Positions 45,038 through 56,562 of a stretch of 64,000 nt of DNA are shown in pieces. The translations under genes were made by a program, and so were the position numbers. Position 1 is the first letter of the stretch, and each line of letters begins with the position of its first letter. The notes beneath the pieces are model-generated. The model did no database searches. It was not told where the DNA came from and saw only the letters and a list, made by a program, of their open reading frames with translations. Origin of the DNA: Tethya wilhelma (lineage: Eukaryota; Porifera; Demospongiae; Tethyida; Tethyidae); the NCBI GenBank assembly GCA_964030475.1, contig CAXIPT010000058.1:53084-117083 (forward strand). Reading direction: 5' to 3'.

Positions 45038-46129
45038 CTATGCATATGCATAATGTGCTATACATGAGGTTGGGGGGTCAACACAATAGTTGTACTCGTT
45101 CCTCCGTTTCATATCAAGATCACATGTCCTCCAGTGATTCAAAACAGGAAGGGCCTTCTCCTTGTGCTCTGTTGGAATTAATGTTTCAATGTCATCAAAA
45201 ATTTGTGTAACAATCGTCTTATTCCAACTGTGTCTGGGATAGCCCCTATGCTTTGCATTACCTGCGATAACCTCAGAACTGTACACATTGTTGTAATGGT
45301 ACACTACATCACTCATGATACAAACATACCAGTTGGAATACCACCAACTCTCGTGGTCAAACTTAGCCCAAAATGGGAAAATTGGCTCTAAAACACTCTT
45401 CGCAGCTTTGTGGTGGAAAGAATTGAACATGGCATCCCAATACATTCCAGGAACACTTATTTCCAAATCTTTGTGCTTGTCGCAGCCTTTGTCTTTTCGA
45501 TACTTCTCTATTTTGTTCACATAATACCAACTATATGTATCACTGATGCCTACTGGTGGGCGATAATCGTACAAAAAATTTTCAAATGTTCGCCATCCAT
45601 TTCTTGTTGTATTACCTCGATAAACTTTGAGCGATGAGTCATCATCGATAAAGATGTAGTACATGTATTTCTTCCCTGATTCGATGGAATGTTCATATTG
45701 AATCTGCCGTCCAGTTGTCCACGTTGAGCCCTTAGCAAAGATATGTTGTATGTGTGGCGAGAACTTTTTATTGCAGTTTGCTTTAAAGCTCACTACAAGA
45801 ACATCACAGTTACATTCTTCGGTGTTCCCAAGCACTTCAGGGCTTAGGAGTGGCTCCACAATGCAGCTTTCAGTCTGAACAAGGTACAGGTAAGTCTTTG
45901 TGAAGGCAGTATTGTCGTCAAATTCACACAAACTAGTGGCACTGTCTGAAACTTCTTGGAGAGTCTTTGGTACCATAAATTTAATGGGTGCTTTTACGTT
46001 GAGAGAATTTGTCTTCATTACCAGCGGGGTTGCCCTTGAGCTGTTGCGACCCCATCTCAATACACTGAGACAAATTAATGTCAGCGCTATAGCGCTAGCC
46101 AGCAGCACCACTCCTATATTCAACTTCAT
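45038..46129 (-). CDS. Single-exon type II membrane protein, glycosyltransferase-like (copy 2)
   Basis: An intact 363-residue frame starts at the ATG at 46129. It has the same design as the plus-strand gene at 41310: signal anchor (LLASAIALTLICLSVLRWG), stem, YYIFIDDDSSL, and identical C-terminus to HYAYA. From the CEFDD stretch to the end only about eight residues differ (for example SLKVY for SLNVY, YYVNKIEKY for NYVKRIQKY). The stems differ much more, including extra residues here (SLNVKAPIKFMV). Sequence similarity at DNA level starts about at the ATG, so flanks are unrelated. The pair is tail to tail. Confidence 0.75.
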   Translation of the reverse strand: MKLNIGVVLLASAIALTLICLSVLRWGRNSSRATPLVMKTNSLNVKAPIKFMVPKTLQEVSDSATSLCEFDDNTAFTKTYLYLVQTESCIVEPLLSPEVLGNTEECNCDVLVVSFKANCNKKFSPHIQHIFAKGSTWTTGRQIQYEHSIESGKKYMYYIFIDDDSSLKVYRGNTTRNGWRTFENFLYDYRPPVGISDTYSWYYVNKIEKYRKDKGCDKHKDLEISVPGMYWDAMFNSFHHKAAKSVLEPIFPFWAKFDHESWWYSNWYVCIMSDVVYHYNNVYSSEVIAGNAKHRGYPRHSWNKTIVTQIFDDIETLIPTEHKEKALPVLNHWRTCDLDMKRRNEYNYCVDPPTSCIAHYAYA

Positions 46130-46144
46130 CAAATGGCTTGCCAC

Positions 46145-46539
46145 GAATTATTATAAAAGTGGAAATGGGATCTCAGAGAGAGGAGGTGCGACATGTCAAT
46201 TCACTGCTTTTGCTGACTCAGCATGGTAGATGCACGTGACCAAATCCAATACCAAACTATAGTGGTCACGTGATTGGAATGCGCTAATTGACACTCGCTT
46301 GTCGTACCTCCTCTGCATCTGCAATGCATCTGATGGGATATCAGGTGGTTAGCTGAATAACCCCTTGACTGTAGACCCGCCCACACTGAATCTGGACTGG
46401 ACTGGATGCAATTTGGAGCCCAATCAGAGCAGAGGAGGTCTCAGGAAGGTGAACAGAATGCAGTTATGATTACTTTCTCATCTAGGTTAATAATTAGTGT
46501 GGGGTAATGATATTTATTTCAAATTTTACTGTCTTACTC
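46145..46539. other. Upstream region of copy 2 and of the tandem arrays; nothing coding seen
   Basis: Holds the inverted pair AATTGACA...TGTCAATT near 46193 and 46286. No gene start for the arrays to the right was identified. Confidence 0.35.
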
Positions 46540-47990
46540 TCTAATGGTTGTGAGATTAGGGTCCACAATAAAACTGGAACTCTAAGGATCGGACAACACC
46601 ACAGGTTAAGGATATCTCAGATCAAGATTTGAGTGAGTCTGGCAGCTAATAGCAACCCCCATAGTATAGGAAAATGATGTTTGTTTCCATTCCTACGGTC
46701 TATCTCAGTTTACAATCGAATTGCAGTGCCTACCGTCCAGTATCGAACTGGAAACCTAAGGATCGGACAACACTAGAAGCTATGAAAGGCTCAGATCAAG
46801 ATTTGGGTAAATGTAGCAGCTAAAAGCTACCCCCATAGTGTGGAGAAATTCTGTTTGTTTCTATTCTTACAGTCTATCTCTGTTTACAATCGAATCGTAG
46901 TGCCTACCATCCTGTATCAAACTGGAAACCTAAGGATCGGACAATGCTAGAAGCTGTGGAAGGTTCATTTCAAGATGTGAGTGAGTCTAGCAGCTTATAG
47001 CGATTCCATTGTGTAGGAAAATGATGTTTGTTTCCATTCTTACAGTCTAACTGTGTTTACAATTGAATTGTAGTGCCTACCATCCACTATTGGACTGGAA
47101 ACTTAAGGATCGAACAACACTAGAAGCTGTTGAAAGTTCATTTCAAGATGTGAGTGAGTCTGGCAGCTTATAGCAACCCCCATAGTGTGGAGAATTCTGT
47201 TCATTTCCATTTTTACAGTCTAACTCTGTTTACAATCGAACTGTAGTTCCTACCGTCCTGTATCGAACTGGAAACCTAAGGATCGGACAACACTAGAAGG
47301 TGTTGAATGTACAGATGAAGATGTGAGTAAGTCTGGTAACTATTAGCACCCCCATAGTGTGGGAAAATGATGTATGTTTCCATTCTTAACCTCTATCTCT
47401 GTTTACAATTAAATTGTAGTGTCTAGTCCACTATTGAATTAAAAACCTAAGGATCGGACAACACTAAAAGATGTTGAAGGTTCATTTCAAGATGTGAGTG
47501 AGTCTGGCAGCTTATAGCAGTACCATTGTGTAGGAAAATGATGTTTGTTACAGTCTAACTGTGTTTACAATTGAGTTGCTGTGCCTACCATGCACTATGG
47601 AACTGGAAACCTAAGGATCGGACAATGCTAGAAGCTGTTGAAGGTTCATTTCAAGATGTGAGTGAGTCTGGCAACTTATAGCAACCCTCATAGTGTGGAT
47701 AAAGTCTGTTTGTTTCCAATCTTACAGTCTAACTGTGTTCACAATCGAATTGCAATGCCTACCGTCCAGTGTCGAACTGGAATCCTAAGGATCGGACAAT
47801 ACTAGAAGCTACGAAAGGTTCAGATCAAGATGTGAGTGAGTCTAGCAGCTAGTTTGTTTGCAATCATTTGAGACATGTTCATTTAATCCCTCTTACTTTT
47901 CATTTCCAGCCACAGGGATGTAGGTATAACCATTGGTCCATGTCAAGGTGGAAATGTCAGGATCGGATGCCACAAATCAACACTGAGAGA
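46540..47990 (+). repeat. Tandem array, about 174-bp unit, nine copies, exon-like
   Basis: The anchor AAGGATCGGACAA recurs at about 46584, 46758, 46932, 47105, 47279, 47452, 47612, 47786 and (diverged) 47956. Each unit has TTCCATTCTTACAG upstream, a second AG (TTG(C/T)AG) 20-odd bp later, and most have GTGAGT after CAAGAT. Between the second AG and GTGAGT the same frame is open in nearly all units, encoding variants of AYRPVSNWKPKDRTTLEAV then EGSFQD; one unit has a TAA (near 47437). The last unit reads CRYNHWSMSRWKCQDRMPQ. Confidence 0.85.
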
Positions 47991-48224
47991 TTACATACCC
48001 ATTCCAGTGAGTTTAAGTGCATATATCTATGTGGTTTAGAATCAAAACTGAAAGATATGCAATGAACATGTTGCTGACAAATATCTATATAATCAGCATC
48101 TATCACTCCACTTCAGGGTGGAAATGTTAGAATACAAATCAACATAGAGAGAATAGATACCCATTAATTGGTTGTTATAAATTTTCAATCATGTTATCTG
48201 ACTGTGTATTTTCTCATTGCAGAT

Positions 48225-49075
48225 CTTCTTTGTTTATGCCTTTATGAGACAATATTCTAAGGAACTGAGTAAGGAACAACATGCATAATGTATAGCCTGG
48301 TAACCAGGCCCTCCCTGCAATAAGCATAGCACGGAGGGCCCGGTTTATGAGCTAGGCTACATAATGTACACATGTTACATTTCTTTTCTGTGTTCCCTCA
48401 TTGCAGAGCTCTTTTTTGTGTATGAGTTAATGTCTTCACAAGGACAGTATTCTAAGGAACCAAGTAATATATTTCCACACCTATATCTAGTGTACACATG
48501 TTACATTGCTTCTCTGTGTGTTCCCTCATTACGGAGCTCTTTTTGATTGTGTATGGGTTTATGTCTTCACAAGGACAGCATTGTAAGGAACCTAATAATT
48601 TTACACACCTATATCCAGTGTACACATGTTACAGTTCTTTTTACTGTGTTTCATCATTGCAGAGCTCTTTTTTGGGTATGAGTTTATGTCTTCATTTATA
48701 TGGTTCCTTACTCAGTTTCATATAAACTCATATAAACTCATATAAACTCATACCCACAAAAGAGCTTTGCAATGCCATGAGGGAACACACATAGAAGCAA
48801 TGTAACATGTGTACACTAGATATAATTATATATTTAAATGTTATCCAGTGTACACATGTTACGTTGCTTCTGTGTGTTTTCCTTCATTGCAGAGCTTTTT
48901 GGGGGTATGAGTTTATGTCTTCACAAGGACAGAATTGTAAAGAATCCAGTAAGGAACCACATACATTTATATCGAGTGTACTCATGTTACATCGCTTCTT
49001 TGTGTGTTCCCTCATTGCAGAGCTGGTTTCTGGTTGTGAGTTATGTCTTCACAAGGACAGCATTCTAGGAAACTG
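48225..49075 (+). repeat. Second tandem array, about 127-bp unit, exon-like
   Basis: Units contain GTTACATTGCTTCT, a TTCCCTCATTGCAG acceptor-like site, then GAGCTCTTTTTTG and ATGTCTTCACAAGGACAG. Anchors fall at about 48431, 48562, 48687, 48917 and 49043, with a degenerate first unit at 48225. Open frames give LFFVYELMSSQGQYSKEPS and variants; the last two units carry frameshifts. One unit (about 48740-48840) is inverted, next to 11-bp TCATATAAACT repeats. Confidence 0.85.
48293..48358. repeat. Short foldback of the TAGCCTGGT family
   Basis: TAGCCTGGTAACCAGGCCCTCC faces GGAGGGCCCGGTTTATGAGC and CTAGGCTA with a loop of about 20 bases. It is inserted within the first unit of the second array. 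Confidence 0.75.
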
Positions 49076-49090
49076 AGTAAAGAACCTGGG

Positions 49091-49247
49091 GGAGCAGTAT
49101 GACCTCTTTCCAAGTAGAGAGCATAAGCTGACTGAAGAGGAAGTCTTAGAAAGTAGATGGAAGGAAAGAAGGAAGTCTTGGAAGTCAACAGCCAATAACA
49201 CCATGCAATTTCTTCACTTCTTCATACTTTATAAGTCTGAATGTTAG
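49091..49247 (+). CDS. Open terminal exon candidate after the tandem arrays
   Basis: Directly after the last array unit the frame reads GEQYDLFPSREHKLTEEEV, then ESRWKERRKSWKSTANN and ends KSEC with TAG at 49245. Its charged, helix-like composition and the array's splice-like borders suggest the 3' end of a gene whose exons were amplified upstream. No domain recognised. Confidence 0.35.
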
Positions 49248-49539
49248 CAAGTTGGACTACTATTATGTTTTCCTTTTGTCTGTATACTTTTACTTTATTG
49301 CTGTACGACCTAGCTCTATACCTCAATGGACATCTTCTTGGTAATTTGTTGCTGTAACAAGTACATGTCTGCATGTGTGTGTGTATAGCAAATCTCGATC
49401 TTCCATAATTTTCAAAGAAGAGTTCAATAATAATAACTGTTGACTATATAACATATACATGAAAAACTATCCAACTGCATGCTTGAGCATATATGCACAT
49501 GTGTGCGTGTGTTACAGCCCTCTTAAGTTCCTACTATAT

Positions 49540-49579
<40 letters not shown>

Positions 49580-50397
49580 NTACTCTGTATTGTATTGCAT
49601 CCATAAATAAAAAAAAGGATGACCACAACAATTTGAATGCAGTACAATTGCAGGGATTGTCTTCTCAGCTATTCTTCTTGTTGATGTGCTCCTATTAGAA
49701 AATTCCAAAGTGGTCCATGTTATAGAGTGCATATTGAAACACTGGCCAGAAATTTGGGAGGGTATGCAGACTACCTCTCCGAGAGAATGAAGTCGCATTC
49801 TCAAACCATTCCTTGCTGCAAGATTGATGAAAACCTGATCATGAATCTCGTCCACTGATGCTTCAACAACTAAACAGTGTGTTGGCAACTTCTACAACAT
49901 TTGATCTGATTCCCCTTGGTGAGTTGCAAAGTTAAGCCACAGAAGGCCTGGTAAAACTTCTCACATGATGCTTTCGAAAGAGGTAGACTAGTGGTAGACC
50001 GGTAATTAGTGAGTGTGGGTGGAATTAAGGCATAAGCGTGTGATCAGTCTGTTAGAGTATGAGCTAAGTTTTTTTTCTTGTGTTAGAGAAGGTATCTAAA
50101 AGGCTAAGCGCTTGGCTATACTTACCAAAGAACAGTTATTGTGTCATTCAAAAAGCTCAAAAGTGGGTATGAGTTAGCAAACCTACCAGTCTTGCTTTCT
50201 TTTTTGCATGCTAATGGCCCTTTTTTTGTCAAAATCACTTTTGTTAGCATATATTTGCCTGACAAAAAGTTAGTTGTTGACAGTAACAAGTCCAGAAAAC
50301 CTTGCTGCTTCTTTTCCTGGCAAAGACGCGCGTTAGTGTTGCCCATGCATTTTGCGAACCAAAGAATTTTGACGTAAGGCACATGAGAATTTTTACC
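49248..50397. other. No supported gene
   Basis: Contains a (CA)n tract ending at the N at 49580. A minus-strand open stretch at about 49590-49888 (VVEASVDEIHDQVFINLAA) may be a decayed exon; not recognised. Confidence 0.35.
49541..49579. repeat. (CA)n microsatellite ending at an N
   Basis: CA tract followed immediately by the N at 49580, so its true length is unresolved. Confidence 0.95.
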
Positions 50398-50456
50398 AGG
50401 CCTTCCCCTCCTTTTTCCTCGCGCATTTTTTTGGGGGAAGGCCTGGGTACAAGGCT
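50398..50456. repeat. Short foldback of the AGGCCTTCCC type
   Basis: CCAGGCCTTCCCCTCC and GGGGGAAGGCCTGG are inverted arms, followed by ACAAGGCTA; same family as 6039-6130. Confidence 0.7.
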
Positions 50457-50713
50457 ATTCCGAACCCCTAGTGATGTGAATTTGTCAGAGTGTTTACGTG
50501 TGATAGAATCATTCAGGAAAAATGCATGTGCCAGTGTACGTTTCACACAAGAGCAATGAGGAAGGTAGTTTCCACGAAGTTTGGCAGCATATGCCTCAAA
50601 CCTGTTAACGTGAGGAGGATTTTCTATTGGTGCATGTGTATGTAATGTATGTTGCCTTGTGGATCTGGTTCTCTTGCCACTATTATATTTTAACTAAAAC
50701 ATGTAGGTATTTC

Positions 50714-50900
50714 TACCGTAGATTGGGAAATTTTCGCCGTTAAAAAATTTTCGCCACGTGCGCGAGTGGCGAAAATTAAACGCGCGAAAATTTAAAACGT
50801 ATGGTGATCTTTACTGAATTGGTCAAAGTAGCGAAAATTAAACACGCGAAAATTAAACAAGCGAAAATTTATAGCGGCGAAAATTTCCCGATCTACGGTA
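50714..50900. mobile_element. 187-bp MITE with TACCGTAGAT ends
   Basis: Ends TACCGTAGATTGGGAAATT and the complement of AATTTCCCGATCTACGGTA match over about 26 bp with one mismatch. The interior repeats GCGAAAATTAAAC several times. TA dinucleotides outside the ends fit a TA target. Confidence 0.8.
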
Positions 50901-51260
50901 TAGTGAGCTGACTGGAGATCACTCTGTATCAATGAATGTAAACCAGACCGAACCTGTATTAGGCAGTTTTTGGAGCTGGAAGACCTAGACATCATCTGAG
51001 AAGCCACAATAAGAAAATATGATCAATTTGGCAGGAGTGGATGCTGTGCTAAACGAAGAGGTTGGTCTTATTGTGGAGATCACTCATTTGGCTACTGAGA
51101 TATTTGCATGAGAGAGTGAGTGCTAGATTGCCTGATTTAAACTCCTGTACCTACTAAAAGTGGCTCTGGTTACAAAAACAAACACGCCAGACAGTTACAA
51201 AGGTCTACTGAAGATCAATCAGGTTCATGGTTCAACATGTAGAGACAGTTTAGTAAACAG

Positions 51261-51599
51261 CATCATGACCACCACCATGCTGCGGCAGTATTTAGGTACC
51301 AGCGAGAACATGCCATTAAATATCATGGGCACTGGTGCTTGGTATGCTTGGATAAGAAACACGGTATAAAAGTGGGCGAGCCTAGGTTTCCAGTTGCAGC
51401 TGCTGACAGGCCTAGGGGGAGACGTGTTCTTGTAAGTATGAACCAATCATTTGATGTCGGAGATCATGACTTTATTAAATTCTCATTATTAGTTCCATCT
51501 GTTTCTCTGGTTGCTGAGATTCCAGAAGATTCGTGGTGTAATGGGAAAATTTATGTTGGTATCAAAGATGCTGTATTCGAACCATCTTCTCGCAATTAG
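51261..51599 (+). pseudogene. Transposon-derived protein fragment (VGEP..PVAAADR family)
   Basis: An open frame without an ATG reads HWCLVCLDKKHGIKVGEP then RFPVAAADRPRGRRVLVS, FDVGDHDFIKFSLLVPSVS and IPEDSWCNGKIYVGIKDAV, ending in a stop. From memory this block belongs to a large multicopy family in cnidarian and sponge genomes that behaves like a transposase, with the Asp in 'C.D.KH..KVGEP' a candidate catalytic residue. Upstream (50930-51260) and downstream (51600-51711) frames are broken, so it is a remnant. Confidence 0.5.
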
Positions 51600-52700
51600 C
51601 TCAGAGGTTGTGAGACTTAGACAGTTGCTAAGCATATCTTATGAGAGAAAGGCACAGGAACAGTTTAACAGCAGCGCCCAAAGGCAGAAACTGCAAGTAG
51701 AAAAACGGTGATGCCAGGCTTGCTCAATATACAGTGTTAGAGGGTAAGAGATACCAAGTTTGAATACAACCATAGATTTTACATGTCTCATTAGCAGTCC
51801 TTCGTGTAAACAAACTTCTGATGTTCACACCACAGGCACAGTCATTTGAACGCTGTCAGGCACTGACAGCCAGATCTATACCATAATTTGTCATTCTGAC
51901 AAATATTCTTCATACATTCGCTGTACAATTCATGCAAAAAGCTGCACTGGCTCAGGCTCGCCCCACAATGCCTTGCATTCTTCTAGTAATTATTAGCCAC
52001 TTCACACTTATCTGTGACTCACTACGACACTATAGCACCTATATAGGTGCTTATTAATGCTCTACAGCACCTCTAAGGGTCTTGGTCAAACAACTTTTGT
52101 AACAGTGCATGCTGAATCTATGCCTGCAGCAATGACCATTTCCATACCACCCTCAGCTCTCAGTATTACACATTAAGCAGCTAGATTGCAAGATGTCTTT
52201 TCCTAGCTGCTAGTCATTGCCAGAAATGGCCCATACAACACTGGACATGACATGGACTTCCTGTTTAATGAAACTACGGTCTAGATAAACGGAAAATTGT
52301 CCGACCCCGCCTACTTTGAGGCGTGGTCGCTCGTAGGTGTTCATTCGTAAGCGCGCTTTTAAGGGCTTGTGGTGAAAGTTGGGTGCCAAGACTGACGAAG
52401 AACGTTTGCTGAAGAGATGTGGGCCAGGAAAACGCTTCTACCATCCTTTTGTACACCTGGGACTCGGTGAATAGTAGTGCGCTTGCCCTGCCGTCGTTCA
52501 GCTCCATGGACAAGTTTGTTCGAAAAGTGTAAGTTGGCTGTAGTGTACAAATCATTTATACATTTATGTCCCAATGCTTTTTCTGTCTATATTTGAACGG
52601 TTATGTGCTAAAATCAGGTATAGCAATGGATTTATCTCAATAAATTTATGTTTTGAAATTGGACAGAGTCTGCACGGTCTTGTAGGAAATAATTTTTACA
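51600..52700. other. No supported gene
   Basis: A short open continuation to 51711 may belong to the remnant before it. The stretch at 52270-52540 is GC-richer with open minus-strand frames but no family signature. Confidence 0.35.
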
Positions 52701-52704
52701 CACT

Positions 52705-53035
52705 GATATTTGCTCTGACCGGCGACCTGTTTTCGGGTCTTGTAGGCAGAGTTCACACAAACACACACACACTGTTGTTTCTATTTGCTCTGACCGACGA
52801 CCTGTTTTTGGGTCTTGTAGGCAGAGTTCACACAAACACACACACACTGTTGTTTCTATTTGCTCTGACCGGCGACCTGTTTTCGGGTCTTGTAGGCAGA
52901 GTTTCACACACACACACACACACTGTTGTTTCTATTTGCTCTGACCGGCGACCTGTTTTTGGGTCTTGTAGGCAGAGTTCACACAAACACACACACACTG
53001 TTGTTTCTATTTGCTCTAACTGGTGACCCAAGTTT
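52705..53035. repeat. Minisatellite, unit about 74 bp, four to five copies
   Basis: Unit: TTGCTCTGACCGGCGACCTG then TTTTCGGGTCTTGTAGGCAG, AGTTCACACAAACACACACA and CACTGTTGTTTCTAT. Each unit contains its own CA-rich tract. Long frames on both strands are by-products of the period. Confidence 0.95.
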
Positions 53036-53040
53036 TACTC

Positions 53041-55053
53041 GCACATTGTTGTTGTTAATTGCTCTGACTGTATAACCTCCATGTTTCATATCTTGTTTAT
53101 TTTGTTCATTGTTATTAGAGAAACAGAGCACAAGACTCCAGTGGACATGCTGCTTCAATATGAGCTAGTGGGACGTACACTAGACACAAGCATGCAGTAA
53201 CAACCTTCACTGTATAGACAGAATTATTTTTTGTGTTCTTGTTGCTTGTTGTATCTGAAATGAAAATAAACCTGACTGGAAAATTTGTATCTTATTACAC
53301 GTGCTCGCGGTAATATCTGCAGCGCATAATAATTTGCATTCGTACACTCTGACCCCCACCACTTGGCCTTGCAGAAACGTATGCGCAGATACTGCTTTCT
53401 TCAGTGTTTTCAGAGCCTCGAGGAAAAATATGAGGTGGAGCTGAAGGTCATGCAGTGCTGTATTAGTGAACTTTGACCATTGGTCTCTGGAATAGTGTTT
53501 CAAGGTTTCGAATATTTACCTCAGATTTGTCAGATTCCCAAGTCAAAGTTCAAGAGTTCAGCCATTTTGTATTGGAGTCAATGGGAAAAGCAGCAGCCAC
53601 AAGGGTGGGCTCAGGGAAAATTCCAGAGAAGAGCAACGGTTACTTTTTTGTGCCAAGAGACTTTTTTTACATCTACTAAGGACAGTCCTTTTCAAGGTAA
53701 GTCGATTTTAGCCTGCATAAGCTTTCTCCCATTGACTCTCCATATAAAATGGCTGTTCTAATTAAGTGAAAGTTGGCTAAGTAAAATGAGAAATGTCCAG
53801 CGATTTCTGGCAATGAGTTTTTGACTTGCTTAGAGCCATCCTATCGGATAGCTATAGGCCAGGTTGCACTCTGAAACTTACTTTTCACAGGTGAATTTCC
53901 TTTTAAACAGGCTGTATTAACAAAACCCAGGCCAGATTTCAGCTGCTTCTCAATTAAAAAAAAAATTTTTTGATACCCTGGTGGTGTGCTCTAATTAGAA
54001 CAAAGGTCTGTAGATTTCTCACCAATATCTTGTTTCTGTTAGCTATATCTAATGATGGTAATAATCCAAAAAAATCAATATAAAGAGGTCTAGCTCACTG
54101 TTTGTTTATAAGCATTTGGTCACTAAAGCATTCCTTTTAATACCTAGCTACATTTAATTGATTACTTTGTCCCTGCAAGGTAGTACTTTCTGTCATATCT
54201 TGCTTGACACACTATCAATTTATAAAAATTTAACAGAATATACCTTGGTAACCTGGGTGGCTTTTTGCTGTAAGATTTGTGTTCTTAACTGTCGTTAATG
54301 TTGATTTGGCTAGCAATGGGAATGATAAGCAGGGGGACTTTTTGTGGGATGCATATGATGGGCATCCCGATCAGTATTACAACCACAACTAAAATTAGTT
54401 GAAACTTACATTCAATCAAGAGAAAATTAAGTTAACATGTGCAAATGCAAAGGAGCATAAGATTGTTTTGGTTTTAGTCTAGGAGGGAACATGAAGCACT
54501 TTTGAGTAGTGGTGCACGTGGTTGTCACAACTTGCTTTATTTCCTCAATAGCTTTCTGTAGTCTCTTCATTCCTTTTTGAAGGCTTTGCGGATGCCATTT
54601 GCTGGGAAAAATAGGGATTGTGTGAACAAGTTCAATTTTGGAAGAGGGTATTGGTCATATTAAACTAGTATGTGTCCAGAATCTAGTAGATAGTAGTTTA
54701 GATATATAGAAAGGGCAAGTGTTGACCAATAGCACACTAGGAAATATTTTTACATGAAGGAATTGATCTAATTTTTTTCCCCAAGGTGGACTTTAGTTTA
54801 GCTACATTGGGCTCTACAAATTATTTCTTAGCACCTACAATATAATTGACAAGAACAACTCCCCGCTTTCACTTCAACAGTATATAAATGCAGAATCTTG
54901 CTTTTGGTCACAAAGATAAGCACAGTTCCTAACCATCTAGAAGTCTTTTACCATGTGGTAAACAAACGTATCCAGAGGCCGTGTTGCACTCTGTTTACGG
55001 ACGAAAGTTTGCAAAACATCTGAATGTCCGGGAGTAGCCACACCTACTCTATG
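53041..55053. other. No supported gene
   Basis: AT-rich unique sequence. No structure beyond short homopolymers. Confidence 0.4.
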
Positions 55054-55490
55054 TATCATCAAACTCCATTTCATGTGAGTCTCCATCAGAATCCGTTTCG
55101 CTTTCATCAGTCACCACTCTTTCTTCATCATCCGTATTATTTTCTAATCAATGGCCGTATTGGTGTCGTTTAATTACAATTATTTCACGGTTCAGTTAGC
55201 TAGCTAGAAATGTTTATCAATTGTATATCTCTGTTATTTTACCATCCATGTCAGGCTGATGTATTTTGTGCTGCATTTCTTCCTCTGCTGGTAACGGTAA
55301 TTCTATATCTGAGTCTTCAGACGCGAATGATAGAAACTCTGAGTTGACATCACAGTGTATATATTTTGCAATTCTTTGTACTTCTCGGATTTCAAATGCC
55401 TATTTCGCTTAGAAGCATAGCAAAACTGCATGCAACATAGTGAGCAGGTATGTTCCTCCATTGCCCCGAGCTGCCATGCGCCATGCATAT
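55054..55490 (-). pseudogene. Small C2H2-type zinc-finger gene, probably broken
   Basis: Leftwards: MEEHTCSLCCMQFCYASKR and NRHLKSEKY, a C2H2-like finger whose second His is replaced by Tyr. The frame then fails, and the sequence continues in another frame as DVNSEFLSFASEDSDIELP and EEEMQHKIHQPDMDG before gtaaaa (about 55242). A further open piece (55054-55148) reads DDEERVVTDESETDSDGDS and ends FDDT with a stop. The missing His and the shift suggest a decaying copy. Confidence 0.4.
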
Positions 55491-55859
55491 GTCATGTCTG
55501 TACATGTGATCCTGATAGTGCAGGCATGGCGTGGGCACGGGTGTGGGCGTGCCGCCACAATGTACAACAAGAATGGGAAAATCAAGCGTATTGTTGAATG
55601 TCCGACAGCAGTTCACCGGAATGTCACAAAGTCACCTTGCAGAAATCTAAACAGGATATTAGAAAAGTAGTCGAACACAATTAGGATAAACTATGATTAA
55701 CTTGAATAGTTTCTAAATCTATTACCTTGTATACTTGAATGACAACTGGTGGTAATGGTCACTCATCAGCTAAGAGGCATTCAAGCAACACTGAAGGCAA
55801 TCATTATTGTAACTAAACTTATTTAATAGTATAATAATGTAGAAAGATAACAGTGCTAG

Positions 55860-56562
55860 CCACCATCAAAGAGACCACCACCACCACCAAATAAGCCTTC
55901 TGCAGGAGAAGAGTTGGCAAACATTTACAATACTGTCAACAAAATTCACCAAGTTCTAGCTAAACAAAACGAATCCCTTAAATACAGAGCAAATGCTAAC
56001 AGCATAGTGAAGAAACTAAACGCTTCAGAGTTCATGCAGTTGAAGACTACAATCAATAAAGAAAGATTTTAAGATTAAAGATAAGCAAGTAAGATTATTA
56101 ATGTATATTATGTTTATATCCTTGCTACCTTATTTTACAGGCTCTTTTAGCTGATATTGCTAAAGCATTTGCAAAGTCTCTATCGAGATCAATATCAGCT
56201 AACCACTTGCAAGTTAGCATAAATTTTTATGCTTTATTATCATACGTTAACAACTCAACACCTTAACATACAGATTTTACTACAATAATAATTATACAGA
56301 AATTAATCTCTTCAGTTCTGAATGAAGAAGCAAAAGAAAAGTTCAAATATGATGCAGCAGTACTGAATCAATTCAGATCAGGGTTAGTCTTATTACATAA
56401 TACCGATTGTCTTCTGGCTTTCATTATTTCAATTTAAAAACCAGGCATTTGAACTAACTCCATCCCAAAGAACAGAAAAACTTAACGCAGAGGAGCTAGC
56501 TGAAAATCTGCTCAAGTATTTCAAAGCACCTGACAATGCATACAAGAGCAACTTAGCACTGT
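55860..56562 (+). CDS. Multi-exon charged/coiled-coil protein, unknown family (partial)
   Basis: Four stretches fit exons: 55860-56070 (KRPPPPPNKPSAGEELANIY, VNKIHQVLAKQNESLKYRA), about 56142-56210 (ALLADIAKAFAKSLSRSIS), about 56302-56382 (KLISSVLNEEAKEKFKYDA, before gttagt) and 56445-56562 (AFELTPSQRTEKLNAEELA, LLKYFKAPDN, before gtaagt). Acceptors and donors are good for the last three. The first ends in a TAA with no clear donor, so either it is terminal or the model is wrong there. Lys/Glu-rich helices dominate; no domain recognised. Confidence 0.4.

Noticed and set aside
45315..45637. Plus-strand frames opposite the glycosyltransferase-like gene
   Set aside because: Antisense shadows; the same shadows occur opposite the other copy.
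46540..49075. CRISPR array
   Set aside because: Units are long, without short constant repeats and unique spacers, and the DNA is eukaryotic.
52574..53031. Long frames on both strands
   Set aside because: Produced by the 74-bp minisatellite whose units contain CA tracts.
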